Assembly (NCBI GenBank): GCA_001600455.1
Contig: BCKC01000004.1
Location: 496,001 to 560,000 of the forward strand
DNA: 64,000 bases
Source: Endocalyx cinctus
Taxonomy: Eukaryota > Ascomycota > Sordariomycetes > Amphisphaeriales > Apiosporaceae
Direction of reading: 5' to 3'
Positions 1 to 11,844 of the stretch are shown here, piece after piece. The notes beneath the pieces were generated by a model. The model saw nothing but the letters and a program-made list of their open reading frames with translations, ran no database searches and had not been told where the DNA came from. Made by a program: the position numbers and the translations under genes. Position 1 is the stretch's first letter; every line of letters begins with the position of its first letter.

Positions 1-1769
1 CGAAGGTGGTGTACAACGCTGGACGACCGCCACCGGCGTTGAATAGACCCACGTAATGGGAGGTGTCAACATCGAAAGAAGCCGTCACATTTCCACCCGC
101 TAGGATTGTCTTGACTATAGCTTCGCCCGCATCGGCCTCAATAGCTGCGGTCAGGCCGCTGGTCCTGCCGGTAACGGGACTCTCGTATTGGCCGTGGTCG
201 TTATAGAAGAGGATGTAGGACGCGTTGAAGGATATGATGTTATCAAATTTTGTGGTTACCGAGCAACCGCCGACACGGACTAGGGCCACACTATTAGTGA
301 AATCCGGGGTCGAATCTGCGGGCAGAGCCGAGCAAGCATCGTTCTCTACAGACGCATTCAGGGTTAGCGGGACGATGGGCCAGTCCACGATGGAGATCGG
401 GAAGCCGTTGGTGGCCGGCATGTAGGCGACTTCGGTCGCGTTGATTTCGCCGTCCAAGCTAAAGCTCGCAGTGAACGCCTGGGCAGGAAACTCTCCTGGC
501 TCGGCCGCTGCTACGGTGAGGACGTTGATGCCGGAAGCGCCGTTGCTGGATAGGAAAGGTCCGTCTTGGCCGTCGTTGCCCATAGCGATGGAAATGAATA
601 CTCCTTGCTCGACCATACGAGATGCCACTACGGCCCAGGCGTTAGTCGTGAATCCACTGGTCTCTCCCAAACTAGCGCTGATAATATCGGCCTGTTTTCA
701 AGATAAGTCAATGATTGGGGGATATATGATTGTTATATAGATAGATAGTAAATACTCACACCAGACTCGAAAGCTTTCAAGAAAGCCTCGATGACGACTT
801 CCTCGTTTGAGTATCCGCTACTAGTGAAGACCTTGTACGAGAGAAGTTTGGCACCAGGAGCGACTCCGACAAATCTGAGATTGTCAGTATCTTGTATGAT
901 TCATATTCATTGAGTGAAGATTGAGAAAAAAAATAGTTAAGCACTCACTTGTCGCTCTTGCCGGCGATAATGCCAGCTACGTGCGTACCGTGTCCATAAG
1001 TATCCAAGGGGTCGTTGTCTGGCTCCGCAGGCGCATCAGGCCATGCTTTAGAGAACTATTAGTGACTGACTCAGATATCACACTTAAGATCTGACACATA
1101 CCGCCATCTCCAACAAAATCATAACCTCCGATGACTGTATAGTTGGGTCCGATGCCTCCGCCAAGCTTCATATTGTAAAACATGGTTAGCACAAATTTTC
1201 AGTCATAATTACAAGGGTGGCTTGCAGAAAAGGGGAAAACCTACAGCAGGGTGGGTATACTGGATTCCACTATCAACCAGCGCAATCGTAGCTCCCTCTC
1301 CGATAATACCCAATTCATGAAGTCTCGCTACACCCGTCGATCCGTGAACCGAGTAATTAGAAGCCGCCGCATCGTCGCTGAACGACTCGCCCTCCTCATA
1401 CGGAGAAGTGATCTTCACGGTCGCAGACTTATAGACGGACGCGACCACCCCTTCTTCATCGTCGCTGCCCAGCGAAGAAGCAACGGACGCCCCGTCGCAT
1501 TCGCCTTCGCACTCGACACTGACGGCCGGAAACAGGTCCGAGTCGAAGTGCTTCACCAAGCGGAGGCCGGCGGTCTTGGACGCCTTGTCGGCCGCTCGGT
1601 TGCAGTGTTCGCGCGATTTCAGCTCGACGATGAAGCGTCGAGGGATCTCGTCGCTGGCCGACTGCGCAGACCCGGTTTCCGTAGAGGAAGGGTCGGCGGC
1701 ATCGACGCTCGAAATGACAGAAAACGTGGAGTAAAGTAGCGCCAAGAGCGCCGTTCTTCTTGCCCACAT
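1..1769 (-). CDS. Secreted subtilisin-like serine protease (S8), 3' end off window
   Basis: This is a secreted peptidase of the subtilase family. Exons read 1769-1245, 1165-1102, 1045-949, 874-760 and 689-1, with in-frame GT-AG junctions, giving 496 residues before the window edge. The start is the first Met, followed by a hydrophobic signal peptide (about residues 1-24). An I9-type propeptide region follows (RRFIVELK). The catalytic Asp lies in ALVDSGIQYTHP (D166) and the catalytic His in YGHGTHVAGI (H215). The oxyanion-hole Asn is in SIAMGNDG. Downstream sequence looks like an inserted PA-type domain (VALVRVGGCSV, then FDNIISFNASYILFYND), as in large pyrolysin/Vpr-like subtilases. The catalytic Ser should lie beyond position 1, so activity cannot be fully judged. 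It is transcribed divergently from the M43 protease at 2774. Confidence 0.93.
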
Positions 1770-2773
1770 GATTTGTCGTAGGAAGTTTGGTAGTTGAGCG
1801 AATGACTTAGAAGTTGGACTTCTCTATCCAAGCTGTTGAGAAACAGCTCTTTTTCCTTTGATATAACGAGCGTGTAGAGGAAAAGAGACTCCTATTCATT
1901 TTTTGATGCTGCATGATAAGGATCGCGACATATTTATATCAAGGGATGCCAACAAAGCTCAGACAGCTGGTAAAATTTAATTTTCTTTTTTTGTCCCGAT
2001 TTCTTGGCGGCTACTTCATGCAATATTTCTTTCGTATATGCATGACATATGACATCGTATCAAATAATGGCATGTTGACTTCAGTTAGAAAGGATTTTAC
2101 AGTACTATAGTAAAGATCTGGTTTACTAACTTTAATATCAAGTAAGTTAGTATAACCCGTCGAGTGTTACACTCGGCATATCATCACTCAACTATCCGTA
2201 CTCGTTTTTCTTTAATCCTTTAATTTTTCCATCAAACCTACTTTTCTTCCAATGAGATCACCGCCGGGATTAAGCTGAAAATCTCGGTCGGAGACATTAC
2301 CTTCCTAATTCGGACTGAGAAATTCTCGTATGCCAGGGGGGTCCCGCTGTAACTGGATATAGTAAGGATAAGAATACGAGCAATAATGTGGGCATTGTAG
2401 AAGAAGGATGATTTATTACAGTGGCAGAGTGGTATGCGGGTGGAGCACGTCGTCCATCTAGATAACTCGTAGCTAGGAACACCAGCTGGTACCAGCTTGC
2501 ACATTGTGAACAGAATCGGTAAGTAGGCCGTTTCCTTTTAAGCAGCTTGATACCTTTGATTTTGAAATTACGGAATACTCCGTACCAAGTCTCGTATTTT
2601 AAGATGGTCAGCGAGAGATCAATTATGCGGTTTCCAAGGCTCAGGACCAACATATATGTATATATTAGCGTTCGAGAACGATGAAAAATTCTTAGGATTT
2701 TCCTTTAACAGTAGACGACGCAGACGGATAAAGAAATCGGACTCCAATTCAAATCCTTAAAGCGACAGGCATC
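1770..2773. other. Shared intergenic region between two divergent protease genes
   Basis: About 1 kb with no supported gene separates the divergent starts of the subtilase (minus) and the M43 protease (plus). It must contain both promoters. The open frames here are short, overlap on both strands and carry no recognisable motif. Confidence 0.6.
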
Positions 2774-3749
2774 ATGAGGGTTTCACTACTAGCGCTGACA
2801 TCGCTTGCGGCCACGTTAGGTAGCTCCACGCCGGCTATCTCGGATCGTCCACGTGGTTGTTTAGTTGCCGATGATGGTGTACCCCTTCCCACGTCTAACC
2901 TCGCCGACGCTACCGCCCTTAAACGGTCTAATTCTGACCTGCCGACCGACTTCACCGTAGATGTCCACTTCCACATCGCTAGCACCGAGGTGGAGCAGGA
3001 CTTGGTTACGGACGACATTATTGAAGCTCAGTTCAATGTATTATACGAAGCCTATGCCAAACTAAACATCACGTTGGTGCACGCGTCCACCGACCAAGTA
3101 GTCGACAATAAGACAGGCTCCTCATTCCTGGTATACGAAGGCACAGAGCTCGGCTGGGTATACTATAGCGAAGAGTTCGATGCATACCTGAACAACACGC
3201 GCCAAGGCGGCTACGACGCGCTAAACTTGTATTTCTTCACGTCATTTATGCCGGGCGCGACAGGATACTGCGAGTTTCCGACCGTCATCGCCGACGGTGA
3301 CGACCGCACATTCGGTGTCGACTCGTGCCAGATCAGCGCCCTCACTATGCCAGGCATACCAGCCAGCGCATTGCCGTTCGACGGTTGGAACCTCGGAAAT
3401 ATCGCCGTGCACGAGTCCGGCCACTGGTTCGGCCTCAACCATACCTTCGCCGGTGGCTGCAACGGACCTGATGGCGATTTTGTCGCCGATACCCCGGCGC
3501 AAACGGAGGTCTACGGATGCCCAGCAGAGTCGGACACGTGTCCTGATCAGCCTGGACTGGATCCTATCCATAATTATATGGGTTATACTGATGATATCTG
3601 GTTCGTTTTCCTCCTTTCTCCCTCTTAAGCTACATAATGCGACCTTGGTATTAGTATATTAATTTATAATGTTTAGTACAACTGAGTTCACTCCTGGCCA
3701 AAAAGATCGCATCTTTGAGACCTTTTTCGGCTTCAGAAGGACGACCTAG
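2774..3749 (+). CDS. Secreted M43 (pappalysin-like) zinc metalloprotease
   Basis: Exons 2774-3600 and 3677-3749 give 299 residues. A short hydrophobic N-terminus (MRVSLLALTSLAATLG) is a signal peptide. The zinc-binding motif HESGHWFGLNH lies at residues 213-223 (HExxHxxGxxH, metzincin type), and NYMGY near residue 268 is the Met-turn. Length and layout match the fungal MEP1-type extracellular metalloproteases of family M43B. Without splicing, the frame runs into a nonsense tail; removing a 76-nt intron (GTTCGT...TTTAG) restores a Cys and the family-like ending EFTPGQKDRIFETFFGFR. Cysteines around the active site suggest a disulphide-stabilised fold. It probably degrades extracellular proteins. 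The divergent subtilase next door suggests a paired extracellular proteolysis role (inference). Confidence 0.93.
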
Positions 3750-5741
3750 AAGATTGCATACGCCAATGTCGTCGCATTAAGCTTCTCTTGCAATAAAATT
3801 TACGAGCAAAAAGCATCACGGATAAACGAAAAAAAAGTATCATGAGGCATTGTAGTAATAGTAATTAATAAAATGACAAATTATTCTTTGACTTTCAATA
3901 AAGTTACTCAACCAAATTATTCACATCGGAGGTAATTTTCACCCACGATTAAAATTAGAGGCACCATTAAAAAGCAGTTCCATTCTTAAATAGTTACAAG
4001 ACTAGGAACTTATTCATGGGCAGTCGCATGTTTTGTTTTGAAAGTTGTAATCATCGCGGGGGGCAACCGCCTCGGGCTATTATGTTTCACGTCAGTCCGT
4101 ATAGAAGGACCGGCATGTCCTCGAAGACAAGCTGAAACTTCTCAGCAAAATCTTCATGAACGCTATGAAGAGTGATGAAGCTTTATAAATATATTCGCAT
4201 ACCCCTTCTCGCGTATTCTACGGGTTTATATTGTGCTCTCACGTTTGGGACGGAAGGAGATACGAAGCTTTTTCTAAGCTGGGATAATTGAAGCGGCCAA
4301 GTAGAGAATTACGTCACACATAGCCCAACATTTTTCATTGCTTGTGCTCCACGTAGTGAAGCTGCTACTAAAACTGGTGAAGATTGTGTTGACGGAATTA
4401 GGACTGGTCGCGCGTGTTTGCAGTATAAGAGTTTGTGAGAAGTCATATACATAGATACTTTTTAGTGGTGTAGAAACAATAGAAAATCCGATAACAAGCC
4501 GAATTTGCGGTAAAGGGGCTCGCTGAGAGTAACGAAGAGGTGAAGCGCTGGAGAAACACTCTTTTCGACACTGACCCGGTATGTCAAATTATAGGGCAAG
4601 GGGGAAAATTTCATGCGGATAGCACGAGATGACATGGCATCTTGACTGCTTCAGGCGACACTATCGCCAGGTCGTTAACCACTAGATTGTACCACGTTTT
4701 AGCTAAAATTCACCGTACCGGAAACGATTGAGGAAATAGTTAAAAAAAAAAAATGATGCTGAACCCTTATGATGACGTCGACACCTTTGTATGGGAAACT
4801 TTGACCCGGTCTGTAAGTCCTGCGAACGCCTCCCTGATTTACCAGTTCATCGGTAAAGAAACAACTTGTGTAATCAAAATATAGTGGCGGTTAATAGGTA
4901 GTTGAGACATAGGTCAGCTGAGTGACAAAATCTGATTGCTAATATGTTTTGAAGAAAACTCATGGTAGACCCCACCGTATTTTGTGATCGCAAGAAATTT
5001 CGACCAGAATGGCGGCTCAAAAGAAATCCATTAAACCATTTCCCTCTTTAAAATGTCACGGAAATTGCATTAGGATGAAGTATGTTTCATTACCATCTCA
5101 GTCCTAGGATTTAGCAACCTTCAGAGACAGTACTAACGAAACGACAGTCAAGATGATCGGTCTTGTAGAGTGACAAGTAAATATTAAGTGTAAATTTCTT
5201 CTTAGTACATATCAAAGTTGATGAAATTGACTGAAGAATAGTACCGATAATGATTGGTGGTCAATGAATGATCACGCGGAATTAGTGGCATCATTGCCAT
5301 GGTCATTACATTGTTGACCGCTCTATTGGGTAATGAATGAGAGTCAGTGGATTGGACATTTACTTGCATTGTTTAACAAGATTCGAAAAATACTCAAATA
5401 ATCACGAACGTGAAACCCGATATAATTAGCTTCTTCTGGGGAGTACATGGACTCGATTTGATTAACTCACCCATTATGGGTAATTACAGCTTCCTCTTAC
5501 ATTGAATTTACTAAAAGAAAAGGAAGGCGATTCATTCACCGCTCATAATGTGTGCAGTGGTGAACAAGTAGATCGGCTTGCTAGAAACTATAAATACAAG
5601 TGTTTCCTTCCCTCTTTTCAACCTAGAACGAATATCACTTTCATCAACTTCAGAACTAAGTTTACAGCCTTTATACGTCTGAAAAGTCAATCATACTTAC
5701 ATCTACTCTTCACTAAATCAATTTTCTTCATCAAAATCACT
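3750..5741. other. AT-rich intergenic stretch
   Basis: About 2 kb without a supported gene. No open frame of useful length with motifs, no tRNA and no clear repeat family was seen. The end contains the presumptive promoter of the small secreted protein at 5742. Confidence 0.5.
5589..5596 (+). promoter_or_regulatory. TATA-like box of the 5742 gene
   Basis: TATAAATA lies about 150 bp upstream of the start codon of the small secreted protein, followed by a pyrimidine-rich leader. Similar boxes at a similar distance precede the two other small secreted genes in this window. Confidence 0.4.
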
Positions 5742-6161
5742 ATGCAACTTACTGTCTTGTTGATCACTGCCTTTGCGGCTTTCTCTGCCCAGGCTGGATC
5801 CGTCAGTGCCAACACTGCTCGCGACTCTATCCCGTAAGTTCACATCTTTCTTTCTATACTTTACAGCAGAAATATGAGCTGTTTACTAACTATTTCATTT
5901 AGAATCCCCTGCCAGCCTAATTCCTATTTGTGCAGGTATGTTATCTCCTTGTCACTTGGATCCTGTACCATCTCTTCTTCTTTCCAAACAAATTCTGAGT
6001 ATCTTGAATGAAAATTAAAGTTTAATTGTCTAATTCTTTTTAACTTCAGTGGCCCTCGCAGTTGGATTTGTGGTTCCGACAATGACTGGCATCAGAATCC
6101 TGACTGCCCCAACGGCATGATGTGTCACCACCGTGACGATGGAAGCATTTACTGCGGTTAG
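5742..6161 (+). CDS. Small secreted cysteine-rich protein (78 aa)
   Basis: Exons 5742-5833, 5903-5935 and 6050-6161 give a 78-residue protein. All four splice junctions are clean (GTAAGT/TTTAG and GTATGT/TTCAG) and keep the frame. Residues 1-18 (MQLTVLLITAFAAFSAQA) are a typical signal peptide. The mature part, from about residue 32, has six cysteines (PIPC, YLC, WIC, PDC, MMC, IYC), enough for three disulphides, and ends at the last Cys plus Gly. The middle exon is only 33 nt. I do not recognise a named family. Size, signal and Cys content fit secreted effector-like or defence-type peptides, but no activity can be assigned. Confidence 0.82.
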
Positions 6162-7801
6162 CTTCATCATACTCGCACATAAACCACATGGTTAACCTTT
6201 ATGCGCCTCCGAATATATAATCTACGTTATACACGAAGTGGTAATAAAGTACGAATGGTCAAAGGTCCGGATCGTGGTGCATTGTTGTGGTGGCTGGGTG
6301 GAAAAACAAATGAAGTATTTTGGAGATAATTACGACCTGTTAAAGTCCAATCAGAACTATCATTAGCTTCTTTACTAGGAGTCAATCAATTTACTGCCGT
6401 TATTATTTCTATACCCTGGCTTTATTAAATTACGAATATATTGCACGAGTGATGTCATGCTTGTCTTTATTCACCGATGAAGCTATTATATTCAGGGTCC
6501 TAATTCGCGGTCTGCTGTTTTGGCTTTTATATAGATTGAATTGTATCTTTTGCAATTTGTGCTTCTCTTTGTCAAGGCCGAACTTAAACCCGAAAATTAC
6601 GCAGTTGTTGCCTCCCCGATTACCACTTTTGCCTTTCAGGTTCAGCCTCTCTTCCAGCGCCTATCCACCATGTACCAGCTTCACACTAGACCTTAGTCTC
6701 AAGATAGTGTAGCAAGAGTCCATAACGCTACCACAGACCACCTCACCTAGAAAATTGGCACTGTGACCCGTGCAGATGCTTTCGGAATCATCTCTGTTGA
6801 CGTTCCCGAGGAACCCGGGCCGTTGTATTATCCTTGAACCAGCCTGTGTGACGAGTATAGTGCTTCCATGTTATTATCGAAAACATTTTAAACAGAATCT
6901 AAGGAACTTTGACATCGATAAGTATGGGTGTCTCACCAAAGCCCCCAACCATTAAGGTTCGCAGCCGAAAGAAGACCTTATTTGAAGCCATATATTATGC
7001 ATCGACACCAGATATGGGTAGTTATTAAGATAAGACCAGGCATAGATTCGGCTAGTGCCTTCGTCTAGCATCTGGAAACCTTTCAGCCAAAATTTCAATT
7101 TCATACGCCTGAAGAAACAAGATACAAGATTGTCGTTCCTCCTTTTGATTGCCGGCCTTTTCGTCTATAAATATATTAAATTCACTTTAAATTCCATAGT
7201 TACAGTATATGAAAAGAAGGAAAACATTAGTGTCATCTATCATATTCCGAAATCATCGCTATTTACTTCTGCACCTTTTGATCGTAGTGGCACGAATGTT
7301 GGCGCTGTTTATGAAGTAGTGGCGAAAGGGTTACATGCGATTGATTATTGGATACGGCCGTACGAGTTATCTCCGGCAGTGATGGTATTTATGAAGACTT
7401 GTTGTTACAACCGTTTTAAATTATGTATTTAAAATTGATTAGAATTCATTGTAAGAATTATATCACAAGGGGAGAGAGGGTCGCGATGGCAACTGTGGAG
7501 GTAATACATGGCGTTGCTTGGAATAACCTTGGAATAAAGGATGTAATTGAATCATGTGCTCTTAAGGAGACTTTCAGGATAAAGAATATTAATACATATA
7601 AATTGTGAAAGTTTTATTCAATCACAATGATTATATATCATCATCCCAATATGATCCCAACTCTTCTGCGACTACGATCAGCTCACCAATAACCTAAATG
7701 TTTGCACAGAAGCTTGTCAGTAAATATTGCATCATATGCACCTTCTTTGTGTACCTTCCCTTATTAACGTTATATTTTATAATTCGTCTTCCTTTCCATA
7801 A
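6162..7801. other. AT-rich intergenic stretch with unsupported open frames
   Basis: About 1.6 kb with several short plus-strand open frames (e.g. 7055-7432, 125 codons) that lack recognisable motifs, plausible splice context or gene-like composition. I do not call a gene here. Confidence 0.5.
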
Positions 7802-7883
7802 TCCGAACTGGTGTAGTGGTTAACATATGGGATTTTCGAAACATTCGATTTCTCGGGCCCTGGGTTCGATTCCCAGGTTCGGA
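7802..7883 (+). tRNA. Probable tRNA-Glu (UUC) with a short intron
   Basis: The 82-nt segment folds as a tRNA. The 7-bp acceptor stem is perfect (TCCGAAC with GTTCGGA). The T-arm is CTGGG-TTCGATT-CCCAG, and the D-arm is GTGT...ACAT around AGTGGTTA. The anticodon stem TGGGA/TCTCG pairs with G-U wobbles and leaves an 18-nt loop, which fits a 7-nt loop with anticodon TTC plus an intron of about 11 nt. A T-run directly after the 3' end (7885 on) is a Pol III terminator. The D-arm sequence resembles fungal tRNA-Glu. The wobble-rich anticodon stem leaves some doubt about isotype and function. Confidence 0.7.
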
Positions 7884-9678
7884 ATTTTTTTGCCCTTTCT
7901 TTTTTTTTTCTTTTTCTTTCTTTTCTTTCTTTTCTTTCAATTTCTGTACTTACAACAGCTGAATGTATGCATCTGAGATCATAATTGATCATTATTCTGG
8001 GGAAAAAAACCCCTAATTATGGGCGACAACACCATATAGAATCACAAGCGAAGATGAGTATTTCGAACTGCCTCTGGCTTATTTTCAGGTTTCCAACTCA
8101 GCTATGAGCCGAAGAATTACATAACGCACTGAATCTAATTATATAAAACAGAAATCTAACCTGAATGGATCAGCACAACCTTTTTATCCAATTGTAGATC
8201 ATAAGTCCGCTGGCATGTAATCGGATAAATAGTAGCAGCTATGGGTTTGCGGAGACCGAGTAGTTTCTTTCCCTCTTTTTATTATTATTATTTTTTGGGG
8301 AGGGAAACCTAACTACCATGCTGGATTTGTGTAAGTCTAAGTCGCCGATATTCTATATACCTAGGTGGCGCTTGGTACTGTTTCCCGGATGATCATATCT
8401 CTATGCCCTCCTTGCCGGTTACATAGTTGGAAAGACGTGCTAATCAGTTCAATTGCTGAAACAGATGCATGACCTCATAATCAACGTATATGGATCTCCA
8501 CCAGAATAGATGAACTAATACTCGAGATTAGAATATTATAGAAGATACGAGCTGCATAATTATGAAAATTTAGAGAATTTTCCTTCCTTTAGAGTATGAG
8601 AATAGACCAGTCTATCGCGCTCTCGAGTAGCACCCGCCTCATCGTATCCAGTACAGCGTTCTCCATATACTTTCAAAGTACCGAAGATAACATAATACTA
8701 TCACGTCGGCATCTTTCACAACATAACTTTCCGCGTATATTATATAATAAAGACTTGATTTAATATAATGCACTATGAACTAAAGTTCTATGTATTCCCT
8801 TTCGTCTCGACCGTCTTAATCCAAGGGACATAAATTACGGAACATCCTTTTCCACCCCAGCTAGGATATTTCGAACTTAGGTCTCAGTACAAACTTATGT
8901 TAGTATCTTTTTAGCAATATAAAGACGACATATTTACCGCCCGATGTCCAGCCACTTAGATATTTTCGAGTACCCACCTCAACACGCGCTACTACGAAAA
9001 CTCCCTTTGATCAAATTTTCCACGGGAGGTGAGCTTGCAGCCCACAGAACGTCCTGAGTTTACAATTTTTACTGTGTTACATGGAAAAGATAAGATAAGA
9101 AAACGACAGGGGTTTTTAAAGATGGTTCCGTGGAGGCGTGTAGAAGACCCTTCGTAAACTCAGGCACAAGTCCAAAGGTCCCTGCTGGAAGAAGACACGA
9201 CTATAACGGCGGTGCCGATACTGCTATCAACTTAAGTGATCGAACGGCAAGGCTTCTTGGCTCGAATCCAATTAACATTGGTATATGCGACCTGCTTACA
9301 TTTTTAAATCGGCTGTACTCCAGAGCTATGTACCAATACTCGATAAATCTAGCACATAATACTTAGGTCGTAAGCCGGCCTAATAGCTACATGCATACAC
9401 AATGGAGTGTAGCGACGCACACATTATAGGCTGATTAAAAACAGAAGGACTCCAACATGATGTCTCTTGTTCTTGTCCGTATAATACGCGATTGACTTGC
9501 GGGTAAATGACTATTTACCGACCTGGTGCACCAATATGCTCAGCTAATTTTATATAATACTCGAAAGATTCTCTCTAAGCGATTCATCTTGAGTTTCTTC
9601 AATCAGGCTAGTAAATCACTTTCCAAATCACGACTTACTTTACTACCGAGGCAACTTAGAAGGACGAATACACATGCG
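7884..9678. other. AT-rich intergenic stretch
   Basis: About 1.8 kb after the tRNA. It begins with a T/C-rich tract (7885-7940). A 78-codon frame at 9130-9366 has no recognisable motif and I do not support it as a gene. Confidence 0.5.
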
Positions 9679-11799
9679 ATGTCTCAAAGGCCATTTGGTA
9701 TCCGGCGTACGACAGTTTTACTAGGTACAGTCCTATCGATAACTCGGCCATCATTGTGCCTTGATGCTGCTGTCAAGGTACCTTCATCGTCACAAATATG
9801 TTTTCGAAGGTCGGTTAAAGGACCTGCGTGGGAAGTGTCGTCCTTTGCCCTTTCCATCACCAATAGTGAGCCCGAGCATGTGGAATTCAGTGTAGTAAAT
9901 ATGATGGATAACTCCAAAGCTTGGTGTTCTGCTTCTTCAGACGACTCTACAGGTGTATTTTCGGCTACCTGCGAGCTACTCGACGAGAACGCTGGCGCGA
10001 CTGGTCCCGCTGATCACCGACCAATTTTTGAATTTGATGTGGAGAGTAGCAGACTTGATGTTCGACAAAAATGGACGTGTGAGAATGTGATTGTCGAGGA
10101 AATTGAAGAATCGTACGAGTCATCCTCTCTGTCTCCGATTTACTCCTTTACCTAACTATATCCTTTTTTGTCATGCTCATTGCATATAAAACCCATACTA
10201 AAAACCAGGTAACAAGGACGGAATTTTCTGGGAAAGGGGGCTCGCAGATCCCGCTCGAGTGCTTTCCTGAGTCTATGGAGAGTGAAACATGTACCGGACC
10301 ACCTACGACGATCGTAATGGGTTCTCTTGAAGAGCCCATAGCAATCAACCCTGTTGCCCTACAATACGAAATCGACGGACACGATACACCCGGATGTAAA
10401 GACCGCTCCCTGGCATTCGAAGGATGGAACATATCAAATTTCGCATGGAGAGCAGGCGGGGTTTCAATGCCTACCTCCGGGGACCCCATCGTGTGGCCTA
10501 CGCCCCTAGTTAATATGACCCTTACCAACCTAGCCACACACTATCCCATGTACTGCGCCATCAAGGAGGGATATACTGCCCTCAGTCACATTTACGAACA
10601 CGAGGGACTCGGTTGGTCGTGGTGCAACGAACATGCCCAGCAGAATCCCAATCGCCCCAACCTTTACGTCGCATGGAGTAATGTGAGCTTTGATGCGGTT
10701 GATCGGACAATCACCGTTGAACAGACATGGTACTGTGACGACGAGGATGCTCGAAAACCGTAAGTCCCTTCTTTGGCCCCCTGCCATTACTAGTTTTTTT
10801 AAAAAGGAAAAAGAAAAAAAAAGTTATACTGCCTAAAAGGGGAAAGAGGGGCACACATTCATACGTTCATATTCTGAGATAAATGTATGTACTAATTTGT
10901 TACTGCATCATAACAGAACACAATGGGTAGCCAGAGGGGCGGGAATCGTACCAGAACTGGAATGCGGTGAACGACCTTTCTTGGAATATAATTTCACCAA
11001 CGGAGAGCCTGTCACCATGACCGCAGGTATGCCTATCGTGAATGGCAGTATATGCGCGACCCCATTAGAGTTCACCGTAGAGGTCGAGACAATTTCACAC
11101 GTTGATATGGAGCCATATGCTCTGCGGCTTCCTCAGATTAGCGAGGGCGGCTGCACAGCTGACTCACTAGACCCGGAGCTTCGTGCGATAGGATTGAACC
11201 CTACATATTTGCAGTACCAAAGGGTGAGTTGGTGCAACTTTTGGGAGAGTTCAGGGATTCAAGGCCCGGCATGGAGTGGCAGAATTTACCTCATGAACTA
11301 CGGGCTCGGCCTTGAGTGTGATTATTGGGCCTTTGACTCGGTTGGCCCGACGGAATGTCCAGGCATTAACGCATTCAATGACTATGGTGAATTGTGGCTT
11401 GAAAACTTTAGCGAGGAAGTCGAATTCGACGCGATGACAATTCACATCGATACAGCATGGAGGTGCGAAGACGTCACTGGACCAGATCATCCGTAAGTTT
11501 CTTTTTTTTTTTTTTCTTTGAAGAGGCGGGGGAGTGAAATGATCGAGATATAAGACTCGTTTTCATATCAGTGACTAATAATCTCCTTTCACATTAGTAT
11601 TTATTTCCATGCAATTGCGGATGGGAAGCTCCCCCTAGATCGAAACAGGGATTGCAACGAAGAAACTATCGCAATTGCGGATCCAACGGGGCAAAAGCCT
11701 ACATCAGTATGTAATCGAACGTCATGCTATTACGAGACATGGGGTGAACCGGAGCCGCGTTATAATATATCCTACACGAATTTTACTTGGGAGACATGA
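9679..11799 (+). CDS. Secreted protein of tandem TWxC-ending domains, C-terminally cut short
   Basis: Exons 9679-10086, 10209-10759, 10917-11492 and 11598-11799 give 578 residues. The first junction (GTGATT...CCAG) is inferred from frame and repeat alignment; the other two use GTAAGT. The N-terminus has a signal-like segment (TTVLLGTVLSITRPSLCL). Three units of roughly 140-190 residues follow. Each contains W-x-V/I-SxF-like sequence (AWEVSSFAL, WNISNFAW), paired cysteines and a terminal QKWTCEN, QTWYCDD or TAWRCED. Each TWxC ending lies at or close to an exon end. Many fungal secreted proteins carry one such domain with an NQTWxC-like end; I know no assigned function. A fourth unit starts (DGKLPLDRNRDC, ending YTNFTWET) but stops early. 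An ankyrin relic begins within about 50 bp. Confidence 0.78.
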
Positions 11800-11844
11800 T
11801 GACACGTGAAAACCTCAAGAATAATGTCATCGGCTTGTTGTTTC

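Noticed and set aside
1251..1739. 162-codon plus-strand frame opposite the subtilase first exon
   Set aside because: It is the antisense shadow of the propeptide and catalytic Asp region; Arg-rich composition and no motif.
7055..7608. Two plus-strand frames of 125 and 61 codons
   Set aside because: AT-rich, no recognisable domain, no convincing splice or promoter context, and no continuity between them.
9130..9366. 78-codon plus-strand frame
   Set aside because: No motif recognised and no supporting exon structure.
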